NCBI GenBank assembly: GCA_900542385.1 | Contig: UQNP01000085.1 | Coordinates: 1-7,944, forward strand | Direction of reading: 5' to 3' | DNA length: 7,944 nt | Origin: an uncultured Eubacterium sp. | GTDB lineage: Bacteria > Bacillota > Clostridia > Peptostreptococcales > Anaerovoracaceae | Part shown: in pieces, positions 1 through 6,505 of the stretch | Layout of the letters: each line of letters opens with the position of its first letter | How positions within the stretch are numbered: position 1 is the stretch's first letter | Made by a program: the position numbers and the translations under genes | Notes under the pieces: model-generated | The model's input: only the letters and a program-made list of their open reading frames with translations | Told to the model about the DNA's origin: nothing | The model's database searches: none

Positions 1-62
1 ATACGTCGCATCCGCAGTATATCGAGACAATATGGGGAGTGGGATACCGGTTTAAGGTATGA
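1..62 (+). CDS. C-terminal end of an OmpR/PhoB-type response regulator (5' partial)
   Basis: The frame beginning at base 3 reads 19 residues ending in IWGVGYRFKV and a TGA stop at 60-62. The string HPQYIETIWGVGYRF is the hallmark end of the winged-helix DNA-binding domain of OmpR/PhoB-family two-component regulators (recognition wing, usually xTVWGxGYxF). Only this tip is visible, so the receiver domain, the cognate kinase and the target genes cannot be named. The next gene starts nine bases after the stop, which suggests co-transcription with the TPR protein. Family assignment is secure; identity of the particular regulator is unknown. Confidence 0.85.
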   Translation, partial: TSHPQYIETIWGVGYRFKV

Positions 63-71
63 TGAGAATTT

Positions 72-1355
72 ATGAGTAAGGAAAAGAAAAACTTAGCCCA
101 GGCGATGGGAATCGCAAGAACGGTAGTAAGACCCAGAGAAGAATCGGACATACAGCTTAGAGAAGACAGGATAGGAAAGTATTTCAGGAAATATCTCAAC
201 AAATTCGTATTTGCCGAATTTTCCGAGGAATTCATGAAACATTCCAAAGCGGGAGAGTTGATGCGCGGCGTGCCTATACCGCTGAGAAAGAAGGAGATAA
301 AAGAGTTTGCAGGCGGTGCAGGCATAGATATGCTTGTGCTGGCTGAAAATATGGCGTGGGTAATGGGCTGTGATCCTCATTTCAAGCATACGAAGGATTA
401 CGTTGCCATACTGAAAAAGCTGTACAATTACAAGCTGTACGAAGGAATGATGAAGGAAGGCAGAGATGCGGCGGAGAGAGGAGATATGGACAACGCATGT
501 ATCCATTTCAGAGCATCTTTATGTATGCAGTACAATTATCTTCACAGCATGTACAGTTATGCGAGAGCGTGCAGAGTAATGTACATGAACAGCCACAATG
601 AAGAATATGTTGGAAGATTCAAGGCGGAATCTCTGGACTGGTTTGAACTCCTTACGGAAACTCACCCGCGTTTTGCTCAAGGGTACTATTATCTGGGATA
701 CACTTATTTGAACATGGGGCTTTATTCTAAAGCAGATCTGGCCTGGAGAGAATTTTTAAGATTCAGCAGGAACGGTAAGAATAAAAAGGAAATAAGAAAC
801 AGGATAAACCAGATATCGGAGCCTATACAGATAGAAAAAGGTTACAATGAGATACTGGCCGGAAGATATGAGAGCGGTATAAAACTTCTCGAGCCATTCC
901 TCTCCAGCCGATTTAACGACTGGTGGCCGCTTTATTACTATCTGGGAATAGGATACGAGATGACAGGAAAAAGAGCTGACGCTGTAAGCGCATTCAGAAA
1001 AGTTCTCCAGATAAACGGAAGCCATCTCGATACGATGAAAGAGCTGATCGCCATATATGAGGAAGAAGGCGACAGAGAAAATATAAAGAAGTATAAGAAT
1101 AAAATAGAGCTTATAGAAAATACTATGAAAGAGGAGCAGGAACAGCATATCAAGGAAATCAAGGAAGAAGATGAAAAACTTCAGACTCAGGAGCCTGCTC
1201 TCATGGAGCCTGAACACATTGAAATAGAGGAGGCGGATGAAGTGAAAAAAGCCTCTGAATACAGCGAAGATGAGTCTTCAGAGACCGATTCTGAGGCGGA
1301 AGAAAAGCCTGAAGAAAGAAAGACTATAGTAAAGCGTTTTGGCAAAAAAAATTAA
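72..1355 (+). CDS. TPR-repeat protein with acidic/lysine-rich C-terminal tail, function unknown
   Basis: This 427-residue protein has no signal peptide or membrane segment, so it is probably cytoplasmic. The N-terminal 115 residues are basic and not recognised. Helical repeats follow: residues about 120-175 (weak), 198-232 (YYYLGYTYLNMGLYSKADLAW) and 286-335 (YYYLGIGYEMTGKRADAVSAF). The last two carry the TPR pattern of small and aromatic residues (LGxxYxxxGxxxxA), so the protein probably acts as a scaffold for protein contacts. From residue 340 the sequence becomes charged, first a Lys/Glu-rich likely coiled coil (340-372), then a Glu/Ser/Asp-rich low-complexity stretch (376-415), ending in a basic tip KTIVKRFGKKN. 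The Shine-Dalgarno before the ATG is weak (GATGAG). It follows a response regulator by nine bases, consistent with translational coupling. A role linked to that two-component system is only inference. No terminator is visible after its stop. Confidence 0.8.
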   Translation: MSKEKKNLAQAMGIARTVVRPREESDIQLREDRIGKYFRKYLNKFVFAEFSEEFMKHSKAGELMRGVPIPLRKKEIKEFAGGAGIDMLVLAENMAWVMGCDPHFKHTKDYVAILKKLYNYKLYEGMMKEGRDAAERGDMDNACIHFRASLCMQYNYLHSMYSYARACRVMYMNSHNEEYVGRFKAESLDWFELLTETHPRFAQGYYYLGYTYLNMGLYSKADLAWREFLRFSRNGKNKKEIRNRINQISEPIQIEKGYNEILAGRYESGIKLLEPFLSSRFNDWWPLYYYLGIGYEMTGKRADAVSAFRKVLQINGSHLDTMKELIAIYEEEGDRENIKKYKNKIELIENTMKEEQEQHIKEIKEEDEKLQTQEPALMEPEHIEIEEADEVKKASEYSEDESSETDSEAEEKPEERKTIVKRFGKKN

Positions 1356-1367
1356 ATGCAAAATAGG

Positions 1368-1396
1368 TTGACATCTCGCAGCGATAATTGTATAAT
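1368..1396 (+). promoter_or_regulatory. Consensus sigma-A promoter of the tRNA operon
   Basis: A perfect -35 box TTGACA (1368-1373) and a perfect -10 box TATAAT (1391-1396) are separated by the ideal 17 bases. Transcription should begin near 1403, about 26 bases before tRNA-Asn. The -35 box lies only 13 bases after the stop of the TPR gene. Such full-consensus promoters are typical of stable-RNA genes. Confidence 0.9.
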
Positions 1397-1428
1397 ACTA
1401 CTTGTCGTTACGAGGCACAACCTAATAT

Positions 1429-1503
<75 letters not shown>

Positions 1504-1505
1504 GT

Positions 1506-1546
1506 TATAATCTGAAGTTGTGATAAACGACTTCAGATTATATTTT
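1506..1546 (+). other. Perfect 13-bp inverted repeat with short T tract between tRNA-Asn and tRNA-Leu
   Basis: TATAATCTGAAGT (1506-1518) is exactly complementary to ACTTCAGATTATA (1530-1542), with an 11-base loop and then TTTT (1543-1546) touching the first base of tRNA-Leu. It begins two bases after the CCA of tRNA-Asn. The shape is that of a leaky intrinsic terminator, but the stem is AT-rich and the T run short, so partial readthrough or a nuclease-processing signal are both possible. The pairing is certain; the function is inferred. Confidence 0.6.
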
Positions 1547-1635
1547 GCCGGAGTGGCGGAATTGGCAGACGCACAGGACTTAAAATCCTGCGAACCTTAC
1601 AGTTCGTACCGGTTCGACCCCGGTCTCCGGCACCA
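1547..1635 (+). tRNA. tRNA-Leu (anticodon UAA), CCA encoded
   Basis: The acceptor stem GCCGGAG (1547-1553) pairs with CTCCGGC (1625-1631), followed by discriminator A and CCA (1633-1635). The anticodon stem CAGGA/TCCTG encloses loop CTTAAAA with anticodon TAA at 1581-1583. The 89-nt length and the long variable arm (around CGAACCTTACAGTTCG) mark a class II tRNA, as expected for leucine; discriminator A also fits. It reads UUA codons. Confidence 0.97.
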
Positions 1636-1653
1636 AGATGAAAATAGTGCCGG
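1627..1653 (+). other. tRNA-Leu 3' end complementary to its own trailer
   Basis: CCGGCAC at 1627-1633, which contains the 3' acceptor strand, discriminator base and first CCA base of tRNA-Leu, is perfectly complementary to GTGCCGG at 1647-1653 in the spacer, leaving a 13-base loop. In the precursor this could compete with the true acceptor stem or form an RNase landmark. The rest of the 64-base spacer to the next tRNA shows no gene. Confidence 0.45.
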
Positions 1654-1699
1654 TCGGTTCGATTTGTAGATGGAAGCAGGAAAAGTTAATAAATGATAT

Positions 1700-1775
1700 C
1701 GCGGGGTGGAGCAGTTGGTAGCTCGTCGGGCTCATAACCCGGAGGCCGCAGGTTCAAATCCTGTCCCCGCAACCA
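1700..1775 (+). tRNA. Initiator tRNA-fMet (anticodon CAU), CCA encoded
   Basis: The anticodon CAT lies at 1733-1735 in loop CTCATAA. Two initiator features are visible. The first base pair of the acceptor is an unpaired C1700 x A1771 (other six pairs of CGCGGGG/CCCCGCA intact). The anticodon stem also ends in three G-C pairs (GGG before the loop, CCC after). Discriminator A and CCA (1773-1775) follow. These features separate it from elongator Met and from tRNA-Ile2. The length is 76 nt. Confidence 0.96.
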
Positions 1776-1783
1776 TGAAAAAT

Positions 1784-1815
1784 AAAACGGTAGCAACGCT
1801 GCCGTTTTTATTTTT
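1784..1815 (+). terminator. Intrinsic terminator of the tRNA operon
   Basis: AAAACGGTAGC (1784-1794) pairs with GCTGCCGTTTT (1798-1808), including one G-U pair, across loop AAC. A T-rich tail TTTTTATTTTT (1805-1815) follows. The flanking A run makes the hairpin longer still and usable in both directions. It begins nine bases after the fMet CCA. Confidence 0.92.
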
Positions 1816-1864
1816 CATAAATAAGCTGGAAGGATTTGAAGCTGCGGAGCGTTGTCCCGAGCTA

Positions 1865-1894
1865 TTGACAAAAAACTTGCAAAACAGCAATAAA
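1865..1894 (+). promoter_or_regulatory. Possible promoter for the ABC importer operon
   Basis: A perfect -35 box TTGACA sits at 1865-1870. At 18 bases spacing the best -10 is AATAAA (1889-1894), four of six matches, so the promoter is weak or activator-dependent. No better pair is seen between here and the hairpin at 2041. If used, transcription starts near 1901, giving a leader of about 200 nt. Confidence 0.4.
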
Positions 1895-1900
1895 AATGAT

Positions 1901-2040
1901 AACCTATAACAAGCTGTACAGAAGTACGCATGACATCTCAGAAGAGATATGAAGATACATCAAAGAGCAGATGGAGCGCGGTCAGTACTGCCTCTGTTGT
2001 TCTGTTTTATATATGAAAAGTTTTAAAACGGGAAGTTATG
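1901..2040 (+). promoter_or_regulatory. Structured, gene-free 5' leader upstream of the importer operon
   Basis: No coding region is seen here. Several local hairpins can be drawn by hand. P1 is GTAC-AGAA-GTAC (1916-1927). P2 is ATCTC-AGAA-GAGAT (1935-1948). P3 is CAGA(T)GG (1968-1974) with CCTCTG (1991-1996). P4 is GTTTTA (2004-2009) with TAAAAC (2024-2029). P1 and P2 share the closing pair and loop C-AGAA-G. The 3' arm of P3 overlaps a segment (1990-1999) that can alternatively pair with the 5' arm of the terminator-like hairpin downstream. I do not recognise any known riboswitch class. Confidence 0.45.
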
Positions 2041-2089
2041 ACCAAGAAGGCTTTGATAAATCATGATGATTTAGGACTTCTTGGTTTTT
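2041..2089 (+). terminator. Terminator-like hairpin just before the importer start (candidate attenuator)
   Basis: ACCAAGAAG (2041-2049) is perfectly complementary to CTTCTTGGT (2077-2085). An inner stem TAAATC/GATTTA (2057-2062 with 2068-2073) closes a five-base loop, and the right arm runs into TTTTT (2085-2089). The Shine-Dalgarno of the binding-protein gene begins at 2094, only five bases later. No gene precedes it within this intergenic region, so the hairpin most likely acts on the operon's own leader transcript. Confidence 0.6.
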
Positions 2090-2093
2090 GTTT

Positions 2094-2099
2094 GAGGTG
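2094..2099 (+). promoter_or_regulatory. Ribosome binding site that fixes the binding-protein start at 2103
   Basis: GAGGTG precedes ATG 2103 with GAGG five bases from the start. An in-frame TTG at 2088 would lie inside the terminator T tract and has no Shine-Dalgarno, so 2103 is preferred; it also gives a standard lipoprotein signal. Confidence 0.8.
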
Positions 2100-2102
2100 A
2101 AA

Positions 2103-3713
2103 ATGAAATTTAAGCGGTTAAAAGGAAAAGTGCTGTGCGCAGCAGCAGCTTTGATATTGATCCCTGGAATCATGACAGGATGTTCAGGGGATTCTGCGGA
2201 AGATGCGGCAAATGGTATTACAGTGTATATCGGAGGGAATATTTTCGAAGAAAGCATGGACCCGGTCAAGGGCGCCATGTCCTATGGATATCCTTTTACG
2301 AACAATGCGCTTATTAAAGTAAACACAGAATCCGAGTATGTGGGAGATCTGGCTGCGGAGTGGGAGATAGACGCATCGGCTCTGACGTATACCTTTAAGC
2401 TGAGAGAAGGAGTGAAGTTTCACGATGGATCTGATTTTACCGCAGAGGACGTAGTATTTACCTATGATAAGGTCAAGGAAAATCAGGGTGAAAATGAGAA
2501 TGTCGATCTTAGCAGGCTGGAGTCTGCGGAGGCTGTGGATGATTATACGGTAGTATTTCATTTAAGTGAGCCATACTCTTCTTTTTTAGATCAGACGGCC
2601 TGTCTTGGGATCGTGCCCAGTGATTCCTATGAAAGCGGCACTTTTGACACAATGCCTGTAGGAACAGGTCCGTGGAAGGTTGCGCAGTACGATACAGCGC
2701 AGAAGATCATCGTTCAGGCAAACGATGATTATTACGGAGGGGCGCCTTCCATTGATAAGGTGACGATACTTAACATGGAAAGCGATACGGCTGTTTCTGC
2801 TGTAAAATCCGGGGAACTCGATCTGGCCATGGTAGAGCCGAATTACATAGGTGAAGAAGTTGACGGAATGCATGTTGAAAACCTTGAAACCATGGATGTG
2901 CGTCAGATAAGTCTTCCTGTTGCCGCAGAAAAAGAGGTGACTGACGAAGATGGAAACAAAATCATTGTAGGAAATGACGTGACGTCTGATAAGGCTGTCA
3001 GAGAAGCGCTGGCGATAGGGATAGACCGCCAGAAAATAATAGATGATGCGCTTAACGGTGTGGGAAAACCGGCAGAGGGATTTACAGAAAATCTCGAATG
3101 GGGTAATTCTGCGGGATATGAAGATGGACGCAAAGACGAAGCGGAGTCATTGCTTGCGGCGGCAGGCTGGATAAAAGGTGAAGATGGCATTTATGAAAAA
3201 AACGGGATGAAATGTGAATTTTCGGTTTATGCACCGAGCGGTGACAATGAACGATATCAATTGGCTGCGGCGTTAGCTGAAGAGGCAAAACTTTTAGGCG
3301 TAAAAATAAATGTCGACCAGAAATCCTGGGATGAATTATATACACTTGCTTATTCCAACGGAGTAGTTTGGGGATGGGGACAGTATGATCCTGTAGTCCT
3401 CAAAAATCTTTTCTATGCAGGAGAAGGGACAGATCCTGCGAAACCGAACACTATAGGATACAATAATGCGCAGGTCAATGAAAGGATAGACACAGCGCTG
3501 AGCGCTAATGATCACGATGCGGCTGTTGCAGCATGGAAAGAAGTGCAGGATATGACGGCAGATGATTACGGTTATCTTTATATAGTCAATATAGAGCACA
3601 GTTACTTTGTGAGTGATGCCCTCGATATTTCCGCTGATACTCAGATACCGCATCCTCACGGACATGGTGCTCCTGTGATAAATAATATGAACGAATGGAC
3701 ATTAAAACAATGA
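2103..3713 (+). CDS. Lipoprotein solute-binding protein of a nickel/peptide (NikA/DppA-type) ABC importer
   Basis: This 536-residue extracytoplasmic protein captures the substrate and delivers it to the permease pair. Residues 1-27 are a lipoprotein signal: basic MKFKRLKGK, hydrophobic core, lipobox IMTGC with Cys27 as the predicted lipid-anchored residue. The family 5 binding-protein signature is clear at about 95-121 (YTFKLREGVKFHDGSDFTAE), followed by PVGTGPWK (185-192) and a C-terminal lobe. Length is normal for the family. Near the end is HPHGHG (517-522), a histidine cluster that could touch metal; together with the family of the permeases and ATPases this favours nickel or a metal chelate. 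Peptides or opines remain possible. The ATG is set by GAGGTG at 2094. The stop TGA overlaps the next ATG (ATGA at 3710). A terminator-like hairpin directly upstream suggests control by attenuation. Confidence 0.9.
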   Translation: MKFKRLKGKVLCAAAALILIPGIMTGCSGDSAEDAANGITVYIGGNIFEESMDPVKGAMSYGYPFTNNALIKVNTESEYVGDLAAEWEIDASALTYTFKLREGVKFHDGSDFTAEDVVFTYDKVKENQGENENVDLSRLESAEAVDDYTVVFHLSEPYSSFLDQTACLGIVPSDSYESGTFDTMPVGTGPWKVAQYDTAQKIIVQANDDYYGGAPSIDKVTILNMESDTAVSAVKSGELDLAMVEPNYIGEEVDGMHVENLETMDVRQISLPVAAEKEVTDEDGNKIIVGNDVTSDKAVREALAIGIDRQKIIDDALNGVGKPAEGFTENLEWGNSAGYEDGRKDEAESLLAAAGWIKGEDGIYEKNGMKCEFSVYAPSGDNERYQLAAALAEEAKLLGVKINVDQKSWDELYTLAYSNGVVWGWGQYDPVVLKNLFYAGEGTDPAKPNTIGYNNAQVNERIDTALSANDHDAAVAAWKEVQDMTADDYGYLYIVNIEHSYFVSDALDISADTQIPHPHGHGAPVINNMNEWTLKQ

Positions 3714-4693
3714 ACAGATTAAAATACATATGTTCAACAACGGTAAGAATGATCAGCCTTGTGGCGGCTGTCTGCATTCTTTCTTTCATACTGGTATCGG
3801 CGTCTCCGGTAGATCCCCTTACTTCTTATGTAGGTGCAGAATCTACTTTATCTGAAGAAGCAAAAGAGCAGATAGCGGAACACTGGGGACTTGAAGATCC
3901 TCCTGTAGAACGATTTGTAAAATGGGCGGATAATACGATCCATGGAGATCTTGGAAATTCCATTACGTACAATATGCCTGTGGGAACTGTGATACTTGAT
4001 CGTTTCAAATATTCCATTGCTCTCATACTTTCGGCATGGGTGCTGTCCGGCGTGCTTGGATTTGCAGGCGGACTTGCAGCCGCGCTGAAACGGGGAAGCC
4101 TTTTGGACAGAGGTATAAAAACTTTCTGTTTAATATTGCAGTCCGCGCCCGTTTTCTGGTTTGGACTTCTCATGCTTACAGTATTTTCCGTCATGCTTGG
4201 ATGGTTTCCTATAGGACAGGCGGCTCCTTTGGACAAATTAGCAGAGGATGTTACGCTGTGGGACAGGATATATCATATGATACTGCCTTCCGTTACTTTA
4301 AGTATATTGGGAACGAGCAAGATAACGCTTTATACCAGACAGAAGATGATAGAGATAATGAACAGCGATTATATTTTGTTTGCCAGAGCAAGGGGAGAAT
4401 CGGACAGACAGCTTGTGCTGCGCCATGGGTTGAGAAATGTAGCTTTACCGGCAGTCACGCTTCAGTTTGCATCCTTTAGCGAGCTGTTTGGAGGTATTGC
4501 GTTGGCGGAAACGGTATTTTCTTATCCGGGACTTGGCAGTGCGACAACTGCGGCGGCACTCAATGCAGATGCACCTCTTCTGATAGGTATCGCCATGTTC
4601 AGCGCAGTGTTTGTTTTTATCGGTAATTTTATAGCGAACATATTGTACGGAGTCATAGACCCGAGGCTGAAAGAAGGTGGATATCGTGCATAG
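3710..4693 (+). CDS. ABC importer permease 1 (NikB/DppB-type)
   Basis: This 327-residue inner-membrane subunit forms half of the translocation pore with the next gene product. An N-terminal membrane segment (about 14-32) is followed by an extracytoplasmic loop carrying the family pattern IAEHWGLEDPP...RFVKW...GDLGNSI (55-85). The membrane core begins near residue 100. The cytoplasmic EAA coupling loop lies at 221-248 (YILFARARGESDRQLVLRHG then LRNVALP), which docks to the ATPases, and the ending IDPRLKEGG is typical. Length matches NikB/DppB (about 310-340). I prefer ATG 3710, which overlaps the upstream stop as ATGA with GGAC eight bases before it; ATG 3695 would add five residues and has no visible Shine-Dalgarno. 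The 3' end overlaps the next gene by eight bases, implying coupled translation. Confidence 0.9.
   Translation: MNRLKYICSTTVRMISLVAAVCILSFILVSASPVDPLTSYVGAESTLSEEAKEQIAEHWGLEDPPVERFVKWADNTIHGDLGNSITYNMPVGTVILDRFKYSIALILSAWVLSGVLGFAGGLAAALKRGSLLDRGIKTFCLILQSAPVFWFGLLMLTVFSVMLGWFPIGQAAPLDKLAEDVTLWDRIYHMILPSVTLSILGTSKITLYTRQKMIEIMNSDYILFARARGESDRQLVLRHGLRNVALPAVTLQFASFSELFGGIALAETVFSYPGLGSATTAAALNADAPLLIGIAMFSAVFVFIGNFIANILYGVIDPRLKEGGYRA
4674..4680 (+). promoter_or_regulatory. Ribosome binding site that selects GTG 4686 for permease 2
   Basis: AAGGTGG ends five bases before GTG 4686. The alternative in-frame GTG at 4677 lies inside this motif and would have no Shine-Dalgarno of its own, so 4686 is preferred. 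Confidence 0.7.
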
Positions 4694-5552
4694 CAGAGTT
4701 TTGTCAGCAGAAGATACACCTCTGAAGCGTTCGTCAATGAGCCCTAAGAAAAAAATGATAATATGGATATCCATCGCAGGACTATATCTTGCTGCCGTTC
4801 TTTTTGCAGGTATTGTAATGAGTCCTGATCTTTACGGTGTGAATTATGAAAATAAATTTATCGCTCCTTCGCTTGATCACCCTTTCGGTACTGATTTTAT
4901 GGGCAGAGACATGTTCTGGAGAAGCGTTAAAGGACTATCCAACAGTATAATCGTAGGACTGGCTGCGTCAGCAGTAAGTTCGGTGATCGCGCTTATATTT
5001 GGAGTGGCCGCCGCCGTATGCGGAGGTAAGGTGGATCGAATGATCACGTGGCTGGTGGATTGCTGTATGGGAATACCTCATATCGTACTGCTTTTGTTGA
5101 TTTCATACATGATGGGAAGAGGAGGATTTGGAGTCGCGTTTGCTGTAGCAGTGACACACTGGCCTGAACTGACTCGTATCGTGAGGGCGGAAGTGCTTCA
5201 GGTAAAAAATGCTCAGTATGTGAAGGCAGCAGAAAAAATGGGAAAATCCAAATTCCTTATTGCAAAGGAACACATGGTGCCTCATGTTGTTCCCGTATAT
5301 ATCGTGGGATTGATACTTCTTTTCCCTCACGCCATAATGCATGAAGCTTCTCTTACTTTTCTGGGGTTTGGTTTCTCTTCGGCGACCCCTGCGATAGGAG
5401 GGATACTGTCGGAAGCAATGCGCCACATAGTAACAGGCAAATGGTGGCTTTGTCTTTTCCCGGGTATAATGCTTCTCGTTGCAGTGATACTTTTTGATAA
5501 GATAGGCGATAAGGTGAAAATACTGCTAAATGCCGGAGACAGTGATGATTAA
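4686..5552 (+). CDS. ABC importer permease 2 (NikC/DppC-type)
   Basis: This 288-residue inner-membrane subunit pairs with the preceding permease. A first membrane segment lies at 24-45. The family motif HPFGTDFMGRDMFWR (65-79) follows, then five further hydrophobic segments. The EAA coupling loop is at 178-202 (YVKAAEKMGKSKFLIAKEHM then VPHVVP). The segment LLFPHAIMHEASLTFLGFG (211-229) carries His215 and His219 in or near the membrane. From memory of the family, this histidine pattern is usual in the nickel/opine-metallophore (Nik/Cnt) branch rather than in peptide permeases, but that needs a family alignment. The start is GTG with a strong Shine-Dalgarno and an eight-base overlap with the upstream gene. 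A later ATG (4737, residue 18) would still keep all membrane segments. Confidence 0.88.
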   Translation: MHSRVLSAEDTPLKRSSMSPKKKMIIWISIAGLYLAAVLFAGIVMSPDLYGVNYENKFIAPSLDHPFGTDFMGRDMFWRSVKGLSNSIIVGLAASAVSSVIALIFGVAAAVCGGKVDRMITWLVDCCMGIPHIVLLLLISYMMGRGGFGVAFAVAVTHWPELTRIVRAEVLQVKNAQYVKAAEKMGKSKFLIAKEHMVPHVVPVYIVGLILLFPHAIMHEASLTFLGFGFSSATPAIGGILSEAMRHIVTGKWWLCLFPGIMLLVAVILFDKIGDKVKILLNAGDSDD

Positions 5553-5554
5553 GC

Positions 5555-5560
5555 AGGAGG
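5555..5560 (+). promoter_or_regulatory. AGGAGG Shine-Dalgarno with long spacer before ATPase 1
   Basis: A perfect AGGAGG lies right after the permease 2 stop. It is 12 bases from ATG 5573, longer than the usual 5-9. No closer ATG, GTG or TTG in the same frame precedes 5573, so either translation starts there with a stretched spacer or the gene is expressed less well. Confidence 0.65.
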
Positions 5561-5572
5561 CATACAAATATA

Positions 5573-6505
5573 ATGAACGTGAAAGAAAGGCGAGCGCCTG
5601 TTTTAAAAGTTGAAGACCTTACAGTCTCATTCACACGTTATGACAGGGGATGGGACAAATATGAGCTTGAAGTCATACATTCGCTTGATGTGGATGTCTG
5701 TGCCGGAGAAATATTGGCTGTAGTCGGATCCAGCGGCTCCGGCAAGAGTCTTTTGGCTCATTCTGTTTTAGGGATACTTCCGGGCAATGCCCGTATCAGC
5801 GGGACGATGGAATTTGAAGGTAAGCCGATCACATCGGAGCTTCTCGCAGAGGTAAGAGGGAAAGATATCGCTTTCATACCGCAGTCTGTGAATTTTCTCG
5901 ATCCTCTTATGAAAGTGGGCAGGCAGATACAGGGGATTTCAGGAAATGAAAATAAGATGAAAGAAGTAATGAAAATGTGCGGACTTGATGAAGAAGTGGC
6001 TGAGATGTATCCATTTCAGCTGTCGGGTGGAATGGCGAGACGAGTTTTGATATCGACGGCTTTTATGGAGGACAGGAAACTTGTTGTCGCAGATGAGCCG
6101 ACTCCCGGACTTGATATTGATCTGGCGGCTGAAACGCTGAAAAATTTCAGGAAGCTTGCAGATATGGGATGCGGGGTGATGTTGATAACACATGATATAG
6201 ACCTCGCTCTTGAAGTTGCAGACAGAGTGGCTGTGTTTTATGCTGGAACTACAGTTGAAATATGCTCGGCAAAAGATTTTAAGAACGGAAAAGAGTCGCT
6301 CAGGCACCCGTACAGCAAAGCGTTTATAGATGCGCTTCCTCAAAACGGATTTAAACCCTATGCAGGAAATCAGCCTTATGCCGGAGCTCTTCCCGAAGGA
6401 TGTTTGTTTTATGACAGGTGCCCTTACAGGACATCTGAATGCAGGAAAGATATTCCTATGAGAAGTTTAAGAGAGGGAAAGGTGAGGTGTATATATGCGA
6501 CTTAG
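5573..6505 (+). CDS. ABC importer ATPase 1 (NikD/OppD-type) with Cys-rich C-terminal domain
   Basis: This 310-residue cytoplasmic ATPase powers import. Walker A is GSSGSGKS (52-59), the Q-loop glutamine is in FIPQS (Gln104), the ABC signature is LSGGM (150-154), Walker B is LVVADEP with Asp174 and Glu175, and the switch His is His207 (ITHDID). All catalytic residues are present. The C-terminal region after about 240 is the oligopeptide/dipeptide-type extension, RHPYSKAFIDALP followed by cysteines at 277, 283, 290 and 306 (CLFYDRCP, SEC, VRC). In some OppD-family members this four-cysteine pattern holds an iron-sulfur cluster; whether it does here is not shown. A 20-base gap separates it from permease 2. 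Its 3' end overlaps the next ATPase by 11 bases, as expected for subunits needed in equal amount. Confidence 0.9.
   Translation: MNVKERRAPVLKVEDLTVSFTRYDRGWDKYELEVIHSLDVDVCAGEILAVVGSSGSGKSLLAHSVLGILPGNARISGTMEFEGKPITSELLAEVRGKDIAFIPQSVNFLDPLMKVGRQIQGISGNENKMKEVMKMCGLDEEVAEMYPFQLSGGMARRVLISTAFMEDRKLVVADEPTPGLDIDLAAETLKNFRKLADMGCGVMLITHDIDLALEVADRVAVFYAGTTVEICSAKDFKNGKESLRHPYSKAFIDALPQNGFKPYAGNQPYAGALPEGCLFYDRCPYRTSECRKDIPMRSLREGKVRCIYAT

Noticed and set aside
93..506. Long open frames on the minus strand opposite the TPR gene and opposite the importer genes
   Set aside because: They are antisense shadows rich in Cys, His, Ser and Phe with no recognisable domain and no ribosome binding sites.
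1706..1909. Plus-strand open frame of 67 codons beginning inside the tRNA-fMet gene
   Set aside because: It runs through the tRNA, its terminator and the promoter region, has no ribosome binding site and resembles no protein; it is a chance frame.
1972..1981. TGGAGCGCGG resembling the T-box core before a terminator
   Set aside because: The T-box consensus needs GGGTGGNACCGCG paired within an antiterminator next to the terminator. Here a base is missing, the distance to the hairpin is about 60 bases, and no specifier stem was found.
2036..2066. Possible NikR operator (TTATGA ... TCATGA)
   Set aside because: The half-sites are imperfect and 19 bases apart, whereas the enterobacterial NikR site is GTATGA-N16-TCATAC. 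The bases are already explained by the leader hairpin.
2088..2102. Upstream TTG start adding five residues to the binding protein
   Set aside because: It lies in the T tract of the hairpin and lacks a Shine-Dalgarno; ATG 2103 has one and gives a normal lipoprotein signal.
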